DNA of 64,000 nucleotides from Crotophaga sulcirostris (lineage: Eukaryota > Chordata > Aves > Cuculiformes > Crotophagidae), in assembly GCA_013397455.1 (NCBI GenBank), contig VYZB01000274.1, positions 1,104,614 to 1,168,613 of the forward strand, in the 5' to 3' direction. Both the position numbers and the translations under genes were made by a program. Below the pieces are notes generated by a model. It saw only the letters and a program-made list of their open reading frames with translations, did not search any database and had not been told where the DNA came from. Below are positions 52,101-64,000 of this stretch, piece after piece (the first letter of the stretch is position 1; every line of letters starts with the position of its first letter).

Positions 52101-53149
52101 TGTCTTGTTCTATCCAGCTCTGTTACACCTTTGTATGTTTTCCTCTTTTCCAGATTTGTGTCACACCAAGCTCCGTGTTTGGCCTCTTGGCTTCAAGAGT
52201 GAAGAGGAAGGGAGAGGAGGTGGTGGTGAGCTGTGCTGGTGACCACCATCAATGCTATCTCCACTTGGCTGTTGTTGCCCAAAACTAGACTAAAACTAGA
52301 ACCAGCATATCCCTTATGAGTGGAACACACAGCTCATTATTTTGAGAGGCTTTTGTCCCATGAAGGTTAAGAAACAGTTGTTTACTGGGAACTAACTTTA
52401 TGCCTGTTACCCATAGCTCAGTAGTGGTAGAACTGAGAGCAGATTTCAGGTTTTTTGTGTCTGTCTTCAACCATGTGTCCCACATAATGTAAATGTCATA
52501 GGCATTACATACATTTCAGGGAAATTTTCAGTAGATAAAACCAATTTTCACCACGGGCATATACCATACCTATCCACAACAGATTTGTGTGTCAATATAA
52601 ACCGACATAAAATTATATGTTGAGCTGAAAATAGTTCTTTTTGTTTGGACTTCAATTTGTGGTCTCACTTAAGAGAAACCTGGGAAATGACTAGCCCATG
52701 CTAGCAATATTATGTGATCTTCTAGATTATAACCACTTTGATAGGGAATTTACAAAGATGGATCTAAAGACATGGATTTGTTTTGCAGAAAGAAAATAAC
52801 TTTTAAAAAAATTCTGTAATCCTCCAGCTTCTCCCACTTTAGGATAGAAAGCATGTTGATATAACACTGCATCTGAGAAGCTTGTGGATAAGAGACAAAA
52901 TCTTTACACCCAAAAAAAGAAACTGATTATGGAAGTAAGCAAGGATATATGGCTATTGAATAGCCAGTGTTGGTGGTCAGGATCTGTATTCTGGTAGATA
53001 AAAATGCCTGTTTTCATTTTAGACAAGGTAGCATTCAGAATTTTGATGACAACTTGAAAAATTCCTATTAATTGAGATAAACTGATACTTGTCTGTCATT
53101 GACCATGAATGCCTTCCTAGACTTTCGCTGAAGCTGACATATTCATAAT
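37157..53149. other. long unassigned stretch, no gene recognised
   Basis: About 16 kb shows only chance-length frames on both strands, T and A runs, and one clear tandem duplication at 40520-40585. A small hairpin-capable pair TTAAACCCCT/AGGGGTTCAA lies at 37481-37524. A frame at 49816-50058 begins with a signal-peptide-like segment but lacks other support. Confidence 0.45.
40520..40585. repeat. 33-bp tandem duplication, two copies
   Basis: Two head-to-tail copies of a 33-bp unit beginning CAATGTCTGTA and ending CCATTTCTC differ by one base (C or G at the twelfth position). The near-identity indicates a recent duplication. Confidence 0.9.
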
Positions 53150-53842
53150 AACCCCATGTACCAGTACAGGTTAGGGGCTGATCTACTACAAAGCAGCTCT
53201 GCAGAGAAGGAACTGGGAGTCCTGGTGGACAACACGATAATCATGAGTCAGCAATTAGTCCTCATGGTCAAGAAGTTCAGTGGTATCGTGGGCTGCATTA
53301 AGGGCAGTGTGGCTTGCAGGTTAAGAGAGGCTATCCTCCCCCTCTACTCTACCCTACTGAGACCACTTCTGGAGTACTGTGTGCAGTTTTGGGCTTTCCG
53401 GCTCAAGAAAGACAAGGAACTACTGGAGAGAATCCAGGGGAGGGCCATGAAGACAATTAGGGATCTGAAGTGTCTGTCTTATGAGGAAAGGCTGAGAGAC
53501 TTGAGTCTGTTTAGTCTGGAAAAGAGAAGACCAAGAGGGGACTTTATCAATGCTTAGTACTCAAGGGGCAGATGTCAAGAGTCTCTTCTCAGTGGTGCCC
53601 AGCGACAGGACAAGGGGCAATGGGCACACACAAGAACAGAGGGAGTTCCACCTCAATATGAGAAAAAACTTCTGTTCTGGGAGAGTGACAGAGCACTGGA
53701 AGGTTGTGAAGTTTCCTTCTTTGGACACATTCAAAACCCATCTGGATGCATTCCTTTGTGGTCTGCTGTAGGTGAACCTCCTTTAGCAGGCTTTTTGACT
53801 GGACCGTCTCCAGAGGTCCCTTCCGACTGTGTGATTCTATGA
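53150..53842 (+). mobile_element. CR1 LINE 3' fragment, different subfamily
   Basis: The reverse-transcriptase C-terminus stays open from 53156 to 53557 with motifs YQYRLGADLLQSSSAEKELG, VDNTIIMSQQ, LLRPLLEYCVQFWAFR and [14 protein letters not shown]. Frame breaks follow, then EFHLNMRKNFCSGRV, and the element ends CTCCAGAGGTCCCTTCCGAC and TGTGATTCTATGAG. The 3' end differs from the copies at 22773 and 26376 (GTCTCCAGAGGTCCC type), pointing to another CR1 subfamily. It is 5'-truncated and inactive. Confidence 0.93.
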
Positions 53843-56800
53843 GAAGATACGGGCACAGACCACCAGTGATAAGTGTGTTGTTAATAAATGCATGTAGCCT
53901 TGTTCCAGAGCTTGAAATGTGGCCTGATGTGTCTGGAGAAATTATGGGACTCTGTGTTAGTTTGGGACACAGAGCCTGCCTTATTTTTCTCAGTGATGAA
54001 GCTATAGACTCTGGAAAGCCAGCAACTGAGCGGATTTATGGTCCATCGAGCTCTTTGTCATGCAGTTATTTTCTCAGAATATAAATTGAAATCAAAATTT
54101 TCGATTCTGTTTTCTGCCATCTGGCTGTAAATATTTTGTTTTTTCTCACCGATTTCTTTTGTTCCGCTTGGTTTTTTGAGAGAGAGAGAGATATGTGAAA
54201 TACTATGCCAGCTGCTGAAATCTCTTTATCTGTCATATCTTAGAGGTCCCTCTCATTCATGTCAGGGTAAGGGCACAGTTAAAATCTGTGGTGTAAAATC
54301 AGTACAGAGTCAAATTGACAAACTCAAAATAAGCAAAAGCAATTTATACTGAACAATAACACATCCTGTGGTTTTGCCTCCTTAGAAAAAGTTAGGCTGT
54401 TTTCTGAGTCTCTGCCAGATCCTGGGGTGTTTTTTTATAAAAAATCAATACCAGGGAGAAGAACAATATTATTTCCTGGTGGGCATTTCCTGATACACAT
54501 ATGGCACTTATGTAAGATCATAAGGTGGCAAAGCATCCTTCTGCTTCTACATGAATTGCAGCATTCCTGGATTTACAGCTTCCAGCAGGAGATTTCTAGC
54601 CTGCAAGTTTACTTCTGTGATTTTAATCTTCTTCTTGTCTTTGTTTAATAACATTGCATCTTGCCTGCAAGAGTTTTACTCTTGTATGGTAAACTAAAAA
54701 TTGATTTAACATCTCTTTCCTACCTCCTTCTTATAGGTATTGCTAAACTTGTTAACTGGTTCCTACTATTAATGAGAGGAAAAATTAACAGGTTTTTTTT
54801 AATTTTATTTTCAAAATTTTCCTGGATCTGAGGTAATTTTTTCTCTAATGTTTATTCACTGAGTAAGTGTCTTGTTACACAGTGTTTTGTTTAACCCATT
54901 TGCTCTCGTGTGCATTCCTTGCACTTCACGCTCTACTGTGTGTTTTAAGGATCTGATCAGCAGGTTAATATCTGATTAGGTACTAGTGCTGTGTCACTTT
55001 CAAACTTCTTAATGCGTTCAAAACACTAGAAGCAAGGGTTCTGATATCACAAATGATATCATTAGTTAGACTAACTTCTGCGTTCTGGTAGAGCTGTTCT
55101 ACATTAAAACACAAAGAAATGTTAAATGCATTTATTTCAAAGAAAAGCATTAAATATTTATCAACCTCTTACTTATTGTTATTGATCTTTTACAGTGCAA
55201 CAACCTAAAAAGGCTTCCATTGCATCCCCCTGATCAATTTTTTTTTAAGACTCAAGAAGCATGTGAATTAGATGTATGTAAATCTTTCAATATTTGAAAA
55301 TGTTATTACAAAAAAAAAAAGAACTAGAAAAATAAAGTGGTTTCGGAATGAAAAGGATTTTTACTATTTTCTCTTATGTATCATAATGAGGAGGACCAAA
55401 ACTTTCATTTCATTCTCAAGTACAACTAAAATATCTTGTATTTCAAATTAAATAATATAAGCTATCTGTCTTGCGAAAAATGTTTTTCAATTAAATTCTC
55501 ATCTCCACCTTTCTTTCTGCTATGAATTTCTGTTTGCTTTCTTGCTTATTTGGACCAACTTTCAAGGAGTCAATTTTTATGGTTTGAATTCAGGGTGGAT
55601 GTTAGCCTCAGTTCTCACTGTAATTGTCCTGTTTGAAAACAGTGCAATCATGAACAAAGTAAATAACCTGGAAGCAAATCTGCTTAATGTCATTGGTATT
55701 AGCATCTTCCACGATTCAAATACCTTACATGAACTTTATTTGAAATATTCAGCCTGACTTCTATTCTCCATATAAGTAAGTCAGTTTGAAGATTCTCATT
55801 AGTGTCTGTTTGTATAAAATATGATGTTGCTGTAAAACTTTGGAATTAATTCCCTTTGTTTCTTAGTATTTCTTACAAACTTTTAGATATTACTTCTCCC
55901 ATCTAGAAAATACAAACAAACCAACCAACCTCAGGAATGTGGTACATTGGGGAAGAAAGCTCATTTGCTATGGAGACACAATGAAATATTTGATCTTTTG
56001 TTCTGTTTTTCTCTGTAGTCATTAAGAGTAGGACAAAGTGGGAAGTGGAGTGCTACTATGATTATGGAGCATTTTGTGGAGTGTTTTTCGTTAAAGAGAT
56101 TTACATTTTACAGAATAACACAATATGTTGTGTTTTCTCTGTAATTATTTTTAAACTGCAGTCATAATTTGGATACATCTACCAAGATTTTGTGTTGCTG
56201 AATGGTTGCCTGGTGAATTATATTGATGACTGCTTAAGAAGGTTTTCCAACCAGTCCATTTTACTGCAGTGATTTAATCTTCCATAGCCAATGATTTTAA
56301 TCTGTCCTGCATTGCCAGCCTTTTTAGCTTGCAGAAATCAACAGCTTTTGAGGGTTTACACAAAACAGTGTGAAGCAGAACTGACAGAAATGTTGGAGGA
56401 CATGACATGTAAAATAATTATTTATTGTTGACAAATGCACTTCACACAGTACAGATGAAATGTGCATTATCTTCAGCTGTAATTCAAAATGAGGATGCAT
56501 ATATATATTCAGAGACATGGGAAGAGGTGAAGTACAGTGGTACCTTGATGCATCGCTTTTCTCAAAGATGTTTGTGGAAGAAGTCTGAAGATGGACATAG
56601 GTGTAATATTTATCATAAAACAGTTAAAGCCAAATATCCAAAGATGACAGAAAAGTAGGATCTTAGAGCCTGAGGTTTTGCATTTTCAGTACATTTCACT
56701 TTGACATTGTACCCCACTGCAAAAGTTCAGATTTCTGTTACTTGTGTGATCTTTCACTTGCAATACTTTTTGGTCCTAGTAAGTGACCTAGATCAACTAC

Positions 56801-58774
56801 ATTAGACTGAGACATAAGTAAGTATGCTTCCTCTTGTGGATGGACTAAATAACAGAAGACAAAATAGACTTCTGGATTTACTAACAAAGACTCTCTACAG
56901 TCATCAACAAGATGTGGATTCACATACAAGGTAGCTCAGAAGAGAGATCTAATTTAACAGCTCTGCACCATATCCTGGAGAAGTTTGTCTCTTTGTACAC
57001 ACTGTAGATGGAGCTCTGAGACCATGACGTATCTGGGTTGAAGTAAGGCACTATCCATGCTCAATTCGTTGTCTTCCTGTCCTGAAAAAAATGTTGTAGT
57101 GTAAAAACAATGCTATTGCATCATGTGTTCACTGATCAGAGCAGATCTCTCTGCTGCATTGAGTCACTGAAGCCCTGAACACCAATCAGCAAATTCAAAT
57201 GTGAGTCTCACTGTTAGAGAAGACATGTATTCGTACGTGAATCACCTCTGCCCTGTTATGTAAAGAGAAGAGTGTTCCACGAGTGTGTTTTTTAAGGTGG
57301 AAAGATCATTCTGATTCTACAGGTAGAGAGTGGTGTTGTAAAAAATAGCCTGCACCGGATGTATTGCTGTGCTAATATGACATGAAGATAACTTTCCTAG
57401 GCTGCATGTTGAAAATTGATGCTTAGAAAATGTCCTTGTTGTAATGTCCTTTCCCTTTCAGATCTTTCCCCACAGGATATTTCGGATTTGGAAGAAATTT
57501 TTGCTCTGTCATATGCATTTCGTTTATGGTAACTGTAGCTTTCCTAGATCTACCTTTTTCCTTGTGATTGTGTGCTATGTTTCCCATTACTACTTTTTCT
57601 CTTCTGTTGAAGAGAGAGCACATATCTCAGGTGAGGTTAATGTATCTAGATTCTTCACATACTTTCTAAAGTGTCTAGTATTTTTAACACTGTCTACTCA
57701 CTTGAAAACATCTTTCTCATCCTCACTGGACAGTATAGTGGATTTAGTATCTAAAGTTGATATCTTATCTGTTATGGGCAATGACTTGATCCTTCTGATA
57801 AATTAGGATTATTTTTTCACGGAAAGTGTAGAAGTCCTCCTTGTTCTCACTACATGAGTAGAAACACGAAACACTGAATGTCACAACCTGGCCAATATTT
57901 TTTATTTACTTGGACATTCACGGAAGACTTGCCTACAGTGCAAAGCAAGTGAGTGACATTCCATAGTCCAAGGCTTGGACATTTTAATTAGGTGAAGATT
58001 TGTTATGCTTTGCAGTGCACTAGAAGCAGTAGTTCTCAGTGCTAACCTATATCACATGACCTTCACCCTGCACCCATAACTGCCTCTGAAATTTTTTACA
58101 ACTGTAGCTTAGTAAAAGAAAATATATGATATATTTTCCAGGAAGGAAAATCAATCAATCAAAGTAATGGAGCAGAGAACATTTCTCTGTATATATGTTT
58201 GGAGTAGCACTGAGAAAAAGAACAATAAAAGTGCTTCAGTTAACTTTAGGTACAAGTAAAGGAAATGTCTGTCCTTAGGTGATACTGTAGCCTGCAGCTC
58301 TGGAACTAAAACATAATGAATAAAGGTACAGCACAAAAATGCCACAAGTCTCCACCACGAATGTTTTTCCTGAAAGGTTTAGGTGTCTTTTTGATGTTTT
58401 CTTTTGATTTCTTGGTTATAACAGTTGTTTACTAACGTTAAAAAATCCCGGAAGCAACTCAGATGGAGGAAAACAAAGGCTGGAAATAAAATATCTGAGT
58501 ATTTGACAAAGTATATGTTTTGGCAAAGAAAGAAATTCCAGACTTGCTGCTGTGCACACTGAAATGTCTACTGTGTGCTAAGTGAAAGGAGTGCTAGATG
58601 TCTGGTACTCATTGAGGTTTGTATACCTTTTTAAATATTAAGCTCTCTGTCATATGAGGTTACCAAAACTAATTTTTCTAGGCAAACTCTGACTGTGAAA
58701 AGTTATCCTGTAGGGTATGGTTTACTCTGCAAACTCTCTTCTTAAAGAAAACTAAACAGCTGGGGAGGAAGAAA
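53843..58774. other. unassigned stretch
   Basis: AT-rich sequence with a short (GA)n at 54178-54192 and an A run near 55310. No gene, RNA gene or transposon is recognised. Confidence 0.5.
54178..54192. repeat. (GA)n microsatellite, about seven units
   Basis: A short perfect GA run follows a T-rich segment. Confidence 0.75.
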
Positions 58775-58868
58775 GGAAGATCAAAAAGGGACTAGATGGA
58801 CTAGATTGTCATTGTGAGTCCCTTCCAAATGAAATTATTCTATTCTATTCTATTCTATTCTATTCTAT
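58775..58868 (+). mobile_element. CR1 3' tail expanded to an (ATTCT)n microsatellite
   Basis: The sequence GATCAAAAAGGGACTAGATG, a short insert and GTCCCTTCCAAAT match the last bases of a CR1 element. In place of the usual ATTCTATG tail there is a run of ATTCT pentanucleotides from about 58836 to 58867. This is a severely 5'-truncated insertion of roughly 60 bp plus tail. The microsatellite most simply grew from the CR1 tail repeat. Confidence 0.8.
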
Positions 58869-59233
58869 GCTATTTAAGGGGATGTGTAGCCTTCCTGGGA
58901 AGGTGGCCATGTGACAGCCTATCCTTTTACTCTAGCTAACATAATGGCTGTACTGGTAGCAGATGGCCCTTGCTGCAAGTCTGACAGAGTATGTCCATTC
59001 AGTAGATCAAGTGATGTATTCCCCTGTTTCCTCCTTTCCCTTTGTGCCAGTAACACTTAGCATGTGGACAGTAGATCAGTTCCGAAATTGCCATTGGCCT
59101 TTTATTTGTTCAGGCAGAATGGTAAATATGTATACAGTAGGGTCAGGTGATCTGTTAGCTGCGGAATGTTGGTTACATTGCATTACATATTTGAGAGAGC
59201 CATGAAATTTCTTTGCTCGTATTAACAGCATTT

Positions 59234-59724
59234 ATCATAGAATCTTTAAGGTTGGAAAAGGCCTCTGAGATCATCAAGTCCAACCATCAGTCCAACACCG
59301 CTGTGCCTACAAAACCATGTCACAGAGTAACATATCCACACACTTTTTGGACACCTCCAGGGGTGGAGATTACATCACTTCCCTGGGCAGTCCAGTCAAG
59401 TGCTTCACCACTCTTTTGGTAATGAATTATATCCAAATATCCAGTCTAAACTTTCCCTGGCACAACTTGATGCCATTTCCTCTCATCCTGACACTTGCTC
59501 CTTGGGAGAAGAGACCAGCACCCACCTCGCTACAGCCTCCTTCCACGTAGTTGTAGAGAGCAATAAGGTCTCCCCTCAACCTCCTCTTCTCCAGATTAAA
59601 CAACCCCAGTTCCCTCAGCCACTCCTCATAAGACTTGCTCTCCAAACCCTTCACCAGCTTTGTTGCCCTCCTCTGGACACACTCCAGCAACTCAATGTCC
59701 CTCTTGTACTGAAAGGCCCAAATG
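59234..59724 (-). mobile_element. CR1 LINE 3' fragment
   Basis: The block opens with the reversed tail ATCATAGAATC and GGTTGGAAAAGGCCTCTGAG, then continues through the 3' UTR into reversed reverse-transcriptase sequence. Minus-strand peptide runs are [40 protein letters not shown] and GKFRLDIW. It is 5'-truncated just upstream of the motif for cross-strand binding residues common to these copies, and the frame is broken in the 3' part. It faces the CR1 tail at 58775-58868. Confidence 0.93.
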
Positions 59725-62700
59725 TACAAAAGACTGACTACATTGTTTTTTCTCAAGTGACAAGAACACTTATGAAAAGTATAAATTGCCTTCTTATAGT
59801 TCCTTACAGAAACTGTCAGAAGCAGTTGATGGTTGTCCTGTGGTGGCCAAGGATTTAAAAGTAACTTAGTTACACAAGCATACATTTCTTTGTCCTCTGT
59901 GAAATTGTGCAGACTAACTCTAATTTTAACATCAGCACAGTTGATATATATCGTTTATAATACATCCTTTTACATCTAATGTTTTCCTTTAATCTTATTG
60001 ACAGATTCCTGTGTTCAGCATAGGGTTGGTCTTTGCCTTTTTATGACCACAGTAAAATGCTTCAGGCAGGATGCTGCCGTTTCGTTCTTCAAAATAGCCT
60101 CTGCTTTTTCCAGGTAATTTCTGCCGCCTTCTTTTGAAATGCCTTAAAAGTTCTGGTGTCTGAGAACTCCTGGAATCAGTAACCTAATGAGATGACTATC
60201 TGTATTGACAGAAGAAGTGGTCTGTCTGTGATGACTGAGCCAAAAAGCAGTAAAGGTGAGTCAAAGATGCAAATGTCAAGCCCACTGAGGCTCTACAATT
60301 CTGGGAAATTTTAAAAATACCTGGTTAAAAATTTTTGTGACATTCAAGAGAATTAAGACAAATTAAAATTTAAGATTCTTTTACTGTGTTAGGCTGGGAT
60401 GGAGTTTTCTTTCTAACAGCCCATACAGGGCTCTGTTTCAGAACTGTGAGCAAACAGCACTAATAGAACACCAATATTTTAGCCATTGCTGAAGAGTACT
60501 TGCCCTGTACTTTGTCTCTCTCTGCTCTCTCAGTGAGTAGGTGAAGGCTGGGAAAGATGCCAGAATTCAGTACAGCTGGGACAACTGACTCAAAGTGACT
60601 GAAGAGATATTCCATACCATATGACATTGTGATCAGCAATAAAAATGCAAGAGGTGGGGAGGAGCTTTTTCCAAAGTAAACATCACTTGGAGACTAGCTA
60701 TGCATCAATCCGCAGGGAGGTGGAGTGATTGACTTTGCCTTATGTTTTTTGGTTTTTTCCTTTTATTTTGCCTTTACTTATTAGGTGGCCTTTTTCTCAA
60801 CCCATGAACTCTTCTCACTTTTGCCCTTCCAGTTCTCTTTCCCATCTCACTGGCGGGGACTGAGCAAATAATGTAATTGCTTGCTAGTGTCAATCCAGTA
60901 CAGTCCCTAAAAAGTAAACTAAAAGGGACTTATCCAATAGGTTCTTATGAAATAAAATTTAAAAACACACTGTTTTGTTAAAAAAGTTGGGGAAAAGGCC
61001 AAGAAAGAATCTCTGGAGTGAGTATAGAAACATTTTTCAGCTTTGCCTGACATTCGGAGTCATGTCAAAAATTGTTGCAATCTTTCTATAGTATTGGACA
61101 ACAGCATTTTGGTATGGGAGTAGCAACAGTTTACCAATGCTTAGTCTTAATAGCCAACATAATAAGGCAGTTTTCTATCATTATTTACTATCTATATGTA
61201 ACACACACAATAGCATCCTACCAATGGTGTTTGAGGAAACTATAGACGTGGCTCAAGAGAAGCAAAGATTATGCTGACTAGGAGTAAAATGAGAGTCTAT
61301 CTACGTTTGCAGGTATTGTAGAGAAAAAGGAGTAGATGTTCACAGAAAAATACTTAGGGATGACATTCACATTATGCAAATTCAGTGAGTTTTACTTTGG
61401 ATTAACTTTAAATTAGCCCCATAAACTGAAAACGTGTAGCAGGTTTAATGTATTGGTAGAGTTTCTAGACTGTAGGTTTTGATTAAGTCTTTTCCAAAAG
61501 AAAACCTATCATCTTGCTCTGAAAAGTGCTCCGTGAAATGAACAGATAAATAGTACATGGATGTGACTGGGCAATTCACTCTAAAAGCCTTTTCTTGATC
61601 CCATTCGAAGTGGTAATAAACCTGTACTGTCGATTTGTAGACAGGTGATTTTCAGAAACACTGTTGGACTTTCATGAAGCCACAACCAATATTGATTCCT
61701 TATTAAAAATAGAATTATTCCTTATTCCGTATTAAAAATAGAATTAAGGCTTACAAAATGTAAGCCATAATATATTCTAATTAATTTTGAAACAACTTGA
61801 GGTTTTATGATAATGGGTAAGCAGTTTTTTTGATTGGAGTGGGACACGTGTTTTTGTTTAGCGAATACACAGTTCTTGGCTTTCCACCACCTGACTTACA
61901 GGTGATGTTACCTTCAAGAGGATTAAAAAGGCTGACCAATTTTACCAAATATATTTGTGTTTAATTATCTCTTGTGACATTTTAAGTGTGTCCCCTGTTG
62001 AGGAAAGTGGTGAACTAATCCTTCCTCCAGGTGAAGGTGCTATATGAATCATCATCCAACTGGAGCCTCTTCTTCTAAGCAAATATATTACTAGATAAGC
62101 ATGCTTGTTTTTAAGCCACTGAGTTTTGTTTCAGTTAGATGGAAAGACTGCGGTCAATGGTAGACTTACCTGTGAACTACTGGCAGAACAAAATTGAGAT
62201 TAATAGCTCCAAAAAACGTATAATGCATGGAAATATTTTTTCCCCTCTTTTCCTGTTTTCTTGTGTAGAATCTCTAAGAAACAGTGTAAAACAGAATTGG
62301 TGTAGATGCCTTCTTGGCTTCATCTCCTTTAAATCTTTGTGTTTACACCTCAGAGCGGACACAAAGTAATGCTACCGATCACTGCACTGTTCCAGAGCTC
62401 TCTGAATCCCGGGGAGAATGGTGCAGGTCAGGAATTCAGTCACAGAGTTCCCCTATGATATCACCAACATGATGACAGCAACAGCCCTTTTGTTCAGTAA
62501 AATAACACTCATTAGAGATTGGAACAGAGAAAGCATGTGCAAGAACAGGTAGATTTTTTGCAGTATTACAAGGAAACTAGAGGGAATCCTAGAGCCTCAC
62601 ACAGTGGCCTGGGGATTTGTAAATATGGGTGTCTAGATAGGACTGGTGCATATAACAGAGGACCAACAAAATACCTATATCCTCCTACATGCAAATGAAG

Positions 62701-64000
62701 ACTGGATGGGATATTCCAACCACCTGAGATGGCAGTAGGGTCTTGTACTCTCTGTGAAGAATCAGGGACGGTGCTCTCCAGCCTCAGCACTTGCTTTTAT
62801 TCACCTAATTTTAGTGTGTCTAGTCTAATAAATACTAATTATTTCTGTATATTGTTCTTTTTATAGAAATGATGGAGTTTTTCTATTTTACACATGACAG
62901 AAGAGGTTAATGATCTGGAATATCACAAGCACTTTTTTATAATTATATCAGCAATTAACTCTCTAATGAAATTTTTTTAAAAATTGAAGAGACAAAGGCT
63001 TGTCTCACTATGCTGTCATGCTCTAAGCTGTTCTGCATGCCTTCATAACTACTGAACTCAATAGAAGCTAAGGATGTTAAACCATGCAGAAATGAGGTTG
63101 GCAGATCATTGGAGTGTTTCATCTAATATCCTGCCTCTAAAATTAGCTACTTTATAGGGAGAATTAGAGTGACATCTAAAGAGTGGCATGGCTGGTGAAT
63201 AAGGACTTCTTGGGTGCCATTCTTCTCGGTCAGTGGTTGTTTTTATACCTGTGGACACGTCGGTCCAGTCTTCTGTGTCTTCATTTCTTCCTCCATTTAG
63301 CTTCCTTAGTTACTGCAATTGAATGAATTTCAGTATAAAACCTGTATAAGCAGGCAAAAGGGCCCTAGGCTTGCTGCTGTCACACGATAAACCTCTGCAA
63401 AACTTCAGAGCAATGCGTCACCATTTTGTGACGACTTGGAATGTTTCTGGCAGTACAAAATTTTTATAATGTGGGTATCTAGATATATTTTTCATTTTAT
63501 GATCATGATAAGACTACTGAACACATGTAAATTCTATCTGATTTTAATGTCCAGTGGTAGTTCAAATTCTTCAACCACAGAAATGGAAAGCACTGAAAAA
63601 ACAGGAATTTTTTTTGACAGTTTTGTCAATTAATTAGGTGTTTTGGGCTGATCATAAAGCTTCTTTTTGAAAAATTAATTGAAGAAAACCAAAACCCAAG
63701 TGGTATACATTTTCATTGAAACATTTCCTTTCAGTTTTAGACTTCAGGAATATGAAGAGAAAAAATCTTGGAAAGTACGTACCCTTTGCCAACATATGGC
63801 AAAATGCTTAGTTGACAAATAATTAATTATCTGATATTTAAAGAAGTGAGATTTGCGTATTTACTTTTAACACTTTGCAGTTTTGTTTGGTTTGGTTTGC
63901 TTGGGTTTTGGTTTTGTTCAACTAAATTGGTATTGAAAATTCTTTTAAAATGAGAACACTTACTTTCCCTTCTTAGCCCAAAGTTCCTTAGAGAGAACAC
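59725..64000. other. unassigned stretch to the window edge
   Basis: AT-rich sequence without a recognised gene. It contains a small duplication at 61695-61746 and an exon-like block at 62170-62273 on the minus strand, described under findings. Confidence 0.45.
61695..61746. repeat. imperfect tandem duplication
   Basis: A 22-bp unit ATTCCTTATTAAAAATAGAA, plus two bases, is followed directly by a second copy carrying a small insertion (TCCGT region). Confidence 0.7.

Noticed and set aside
1..64000. A new multi-gene system, CRISPR array or operon
   Set aside because: Nothing in the window has the needed structure: no regularly spaced identical repeats, no gene clusters, and content is typical vertebrate non-coding DNA with dead retroelements.

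Overview
This window looks like gene-poor, AT-rich vertebrate nuclear DNA, most likely from a bird. All clearly recognisable interspersed repeats are CR1-type LINE fragments, typically 5'-truncated and ending in ATTCTATG-like tails. There are also two isolated avian-style retroviral LTRs. I see no Alu, L1 or other mammalian repeats, no prokaryotic gene layout, no tRNA or rRNA, and no CRISPR array. CpG is scarce. Nearly all open frames are short and overlap on both strands, as expected by chance in non-coding DNA. A turtle or crocodile source is possible, but low repeat density and the LTR types favour a bird.

Layout. 1-1.7 kb holds the best hint of a spliced protein gene: three short phase-compatible exon-like segments on the minus strand (371-445, 638-746, 1585-1675). 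I do not recognise the protein. 1.7-16.2 kb is unassigned, apart from simple repeats and weaker exon-like segments near 4.4, 14.4 and 15.4 kb. 16246-16573 is a solo LTR in minus orientation. 22773-23496 is the least decayed CR1 copy, interrupted by a 420-base assembly gap. 26.4-28.3 kb is a stack of three CR1 fragments, the last two in opposite orientation. 29.7-30.0 kb is a much older CR1 relic. 36.77-37.16 kb is a retroviral polypurine tract plus LTR in plus orientation. 37.2-53.1 kb has no assigned gene. 53.15-53.84 kb is a CR1 of a different subfamily. 58.8-59.7 kb holds a CR1 3' tail turned into a pentanucleotide microsatellite, then an oppositely oriented CR1 fragment. The rest to 64 kb is unassigned, with one strongly bounded exon-like segment near 62.2 kb.

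The transposable-element content is dead: every CR1 lacks its 5' part, and all but one of the longer copies show frame breaks. Between elements the window reads as intergenic or long-intron sequence. I found no convincing undescribed system. The most useful leads are the minus-strand exon chain at the left edge and a 44-bp near-identical direct repeat about 4 kb apart (13601 and 17667).
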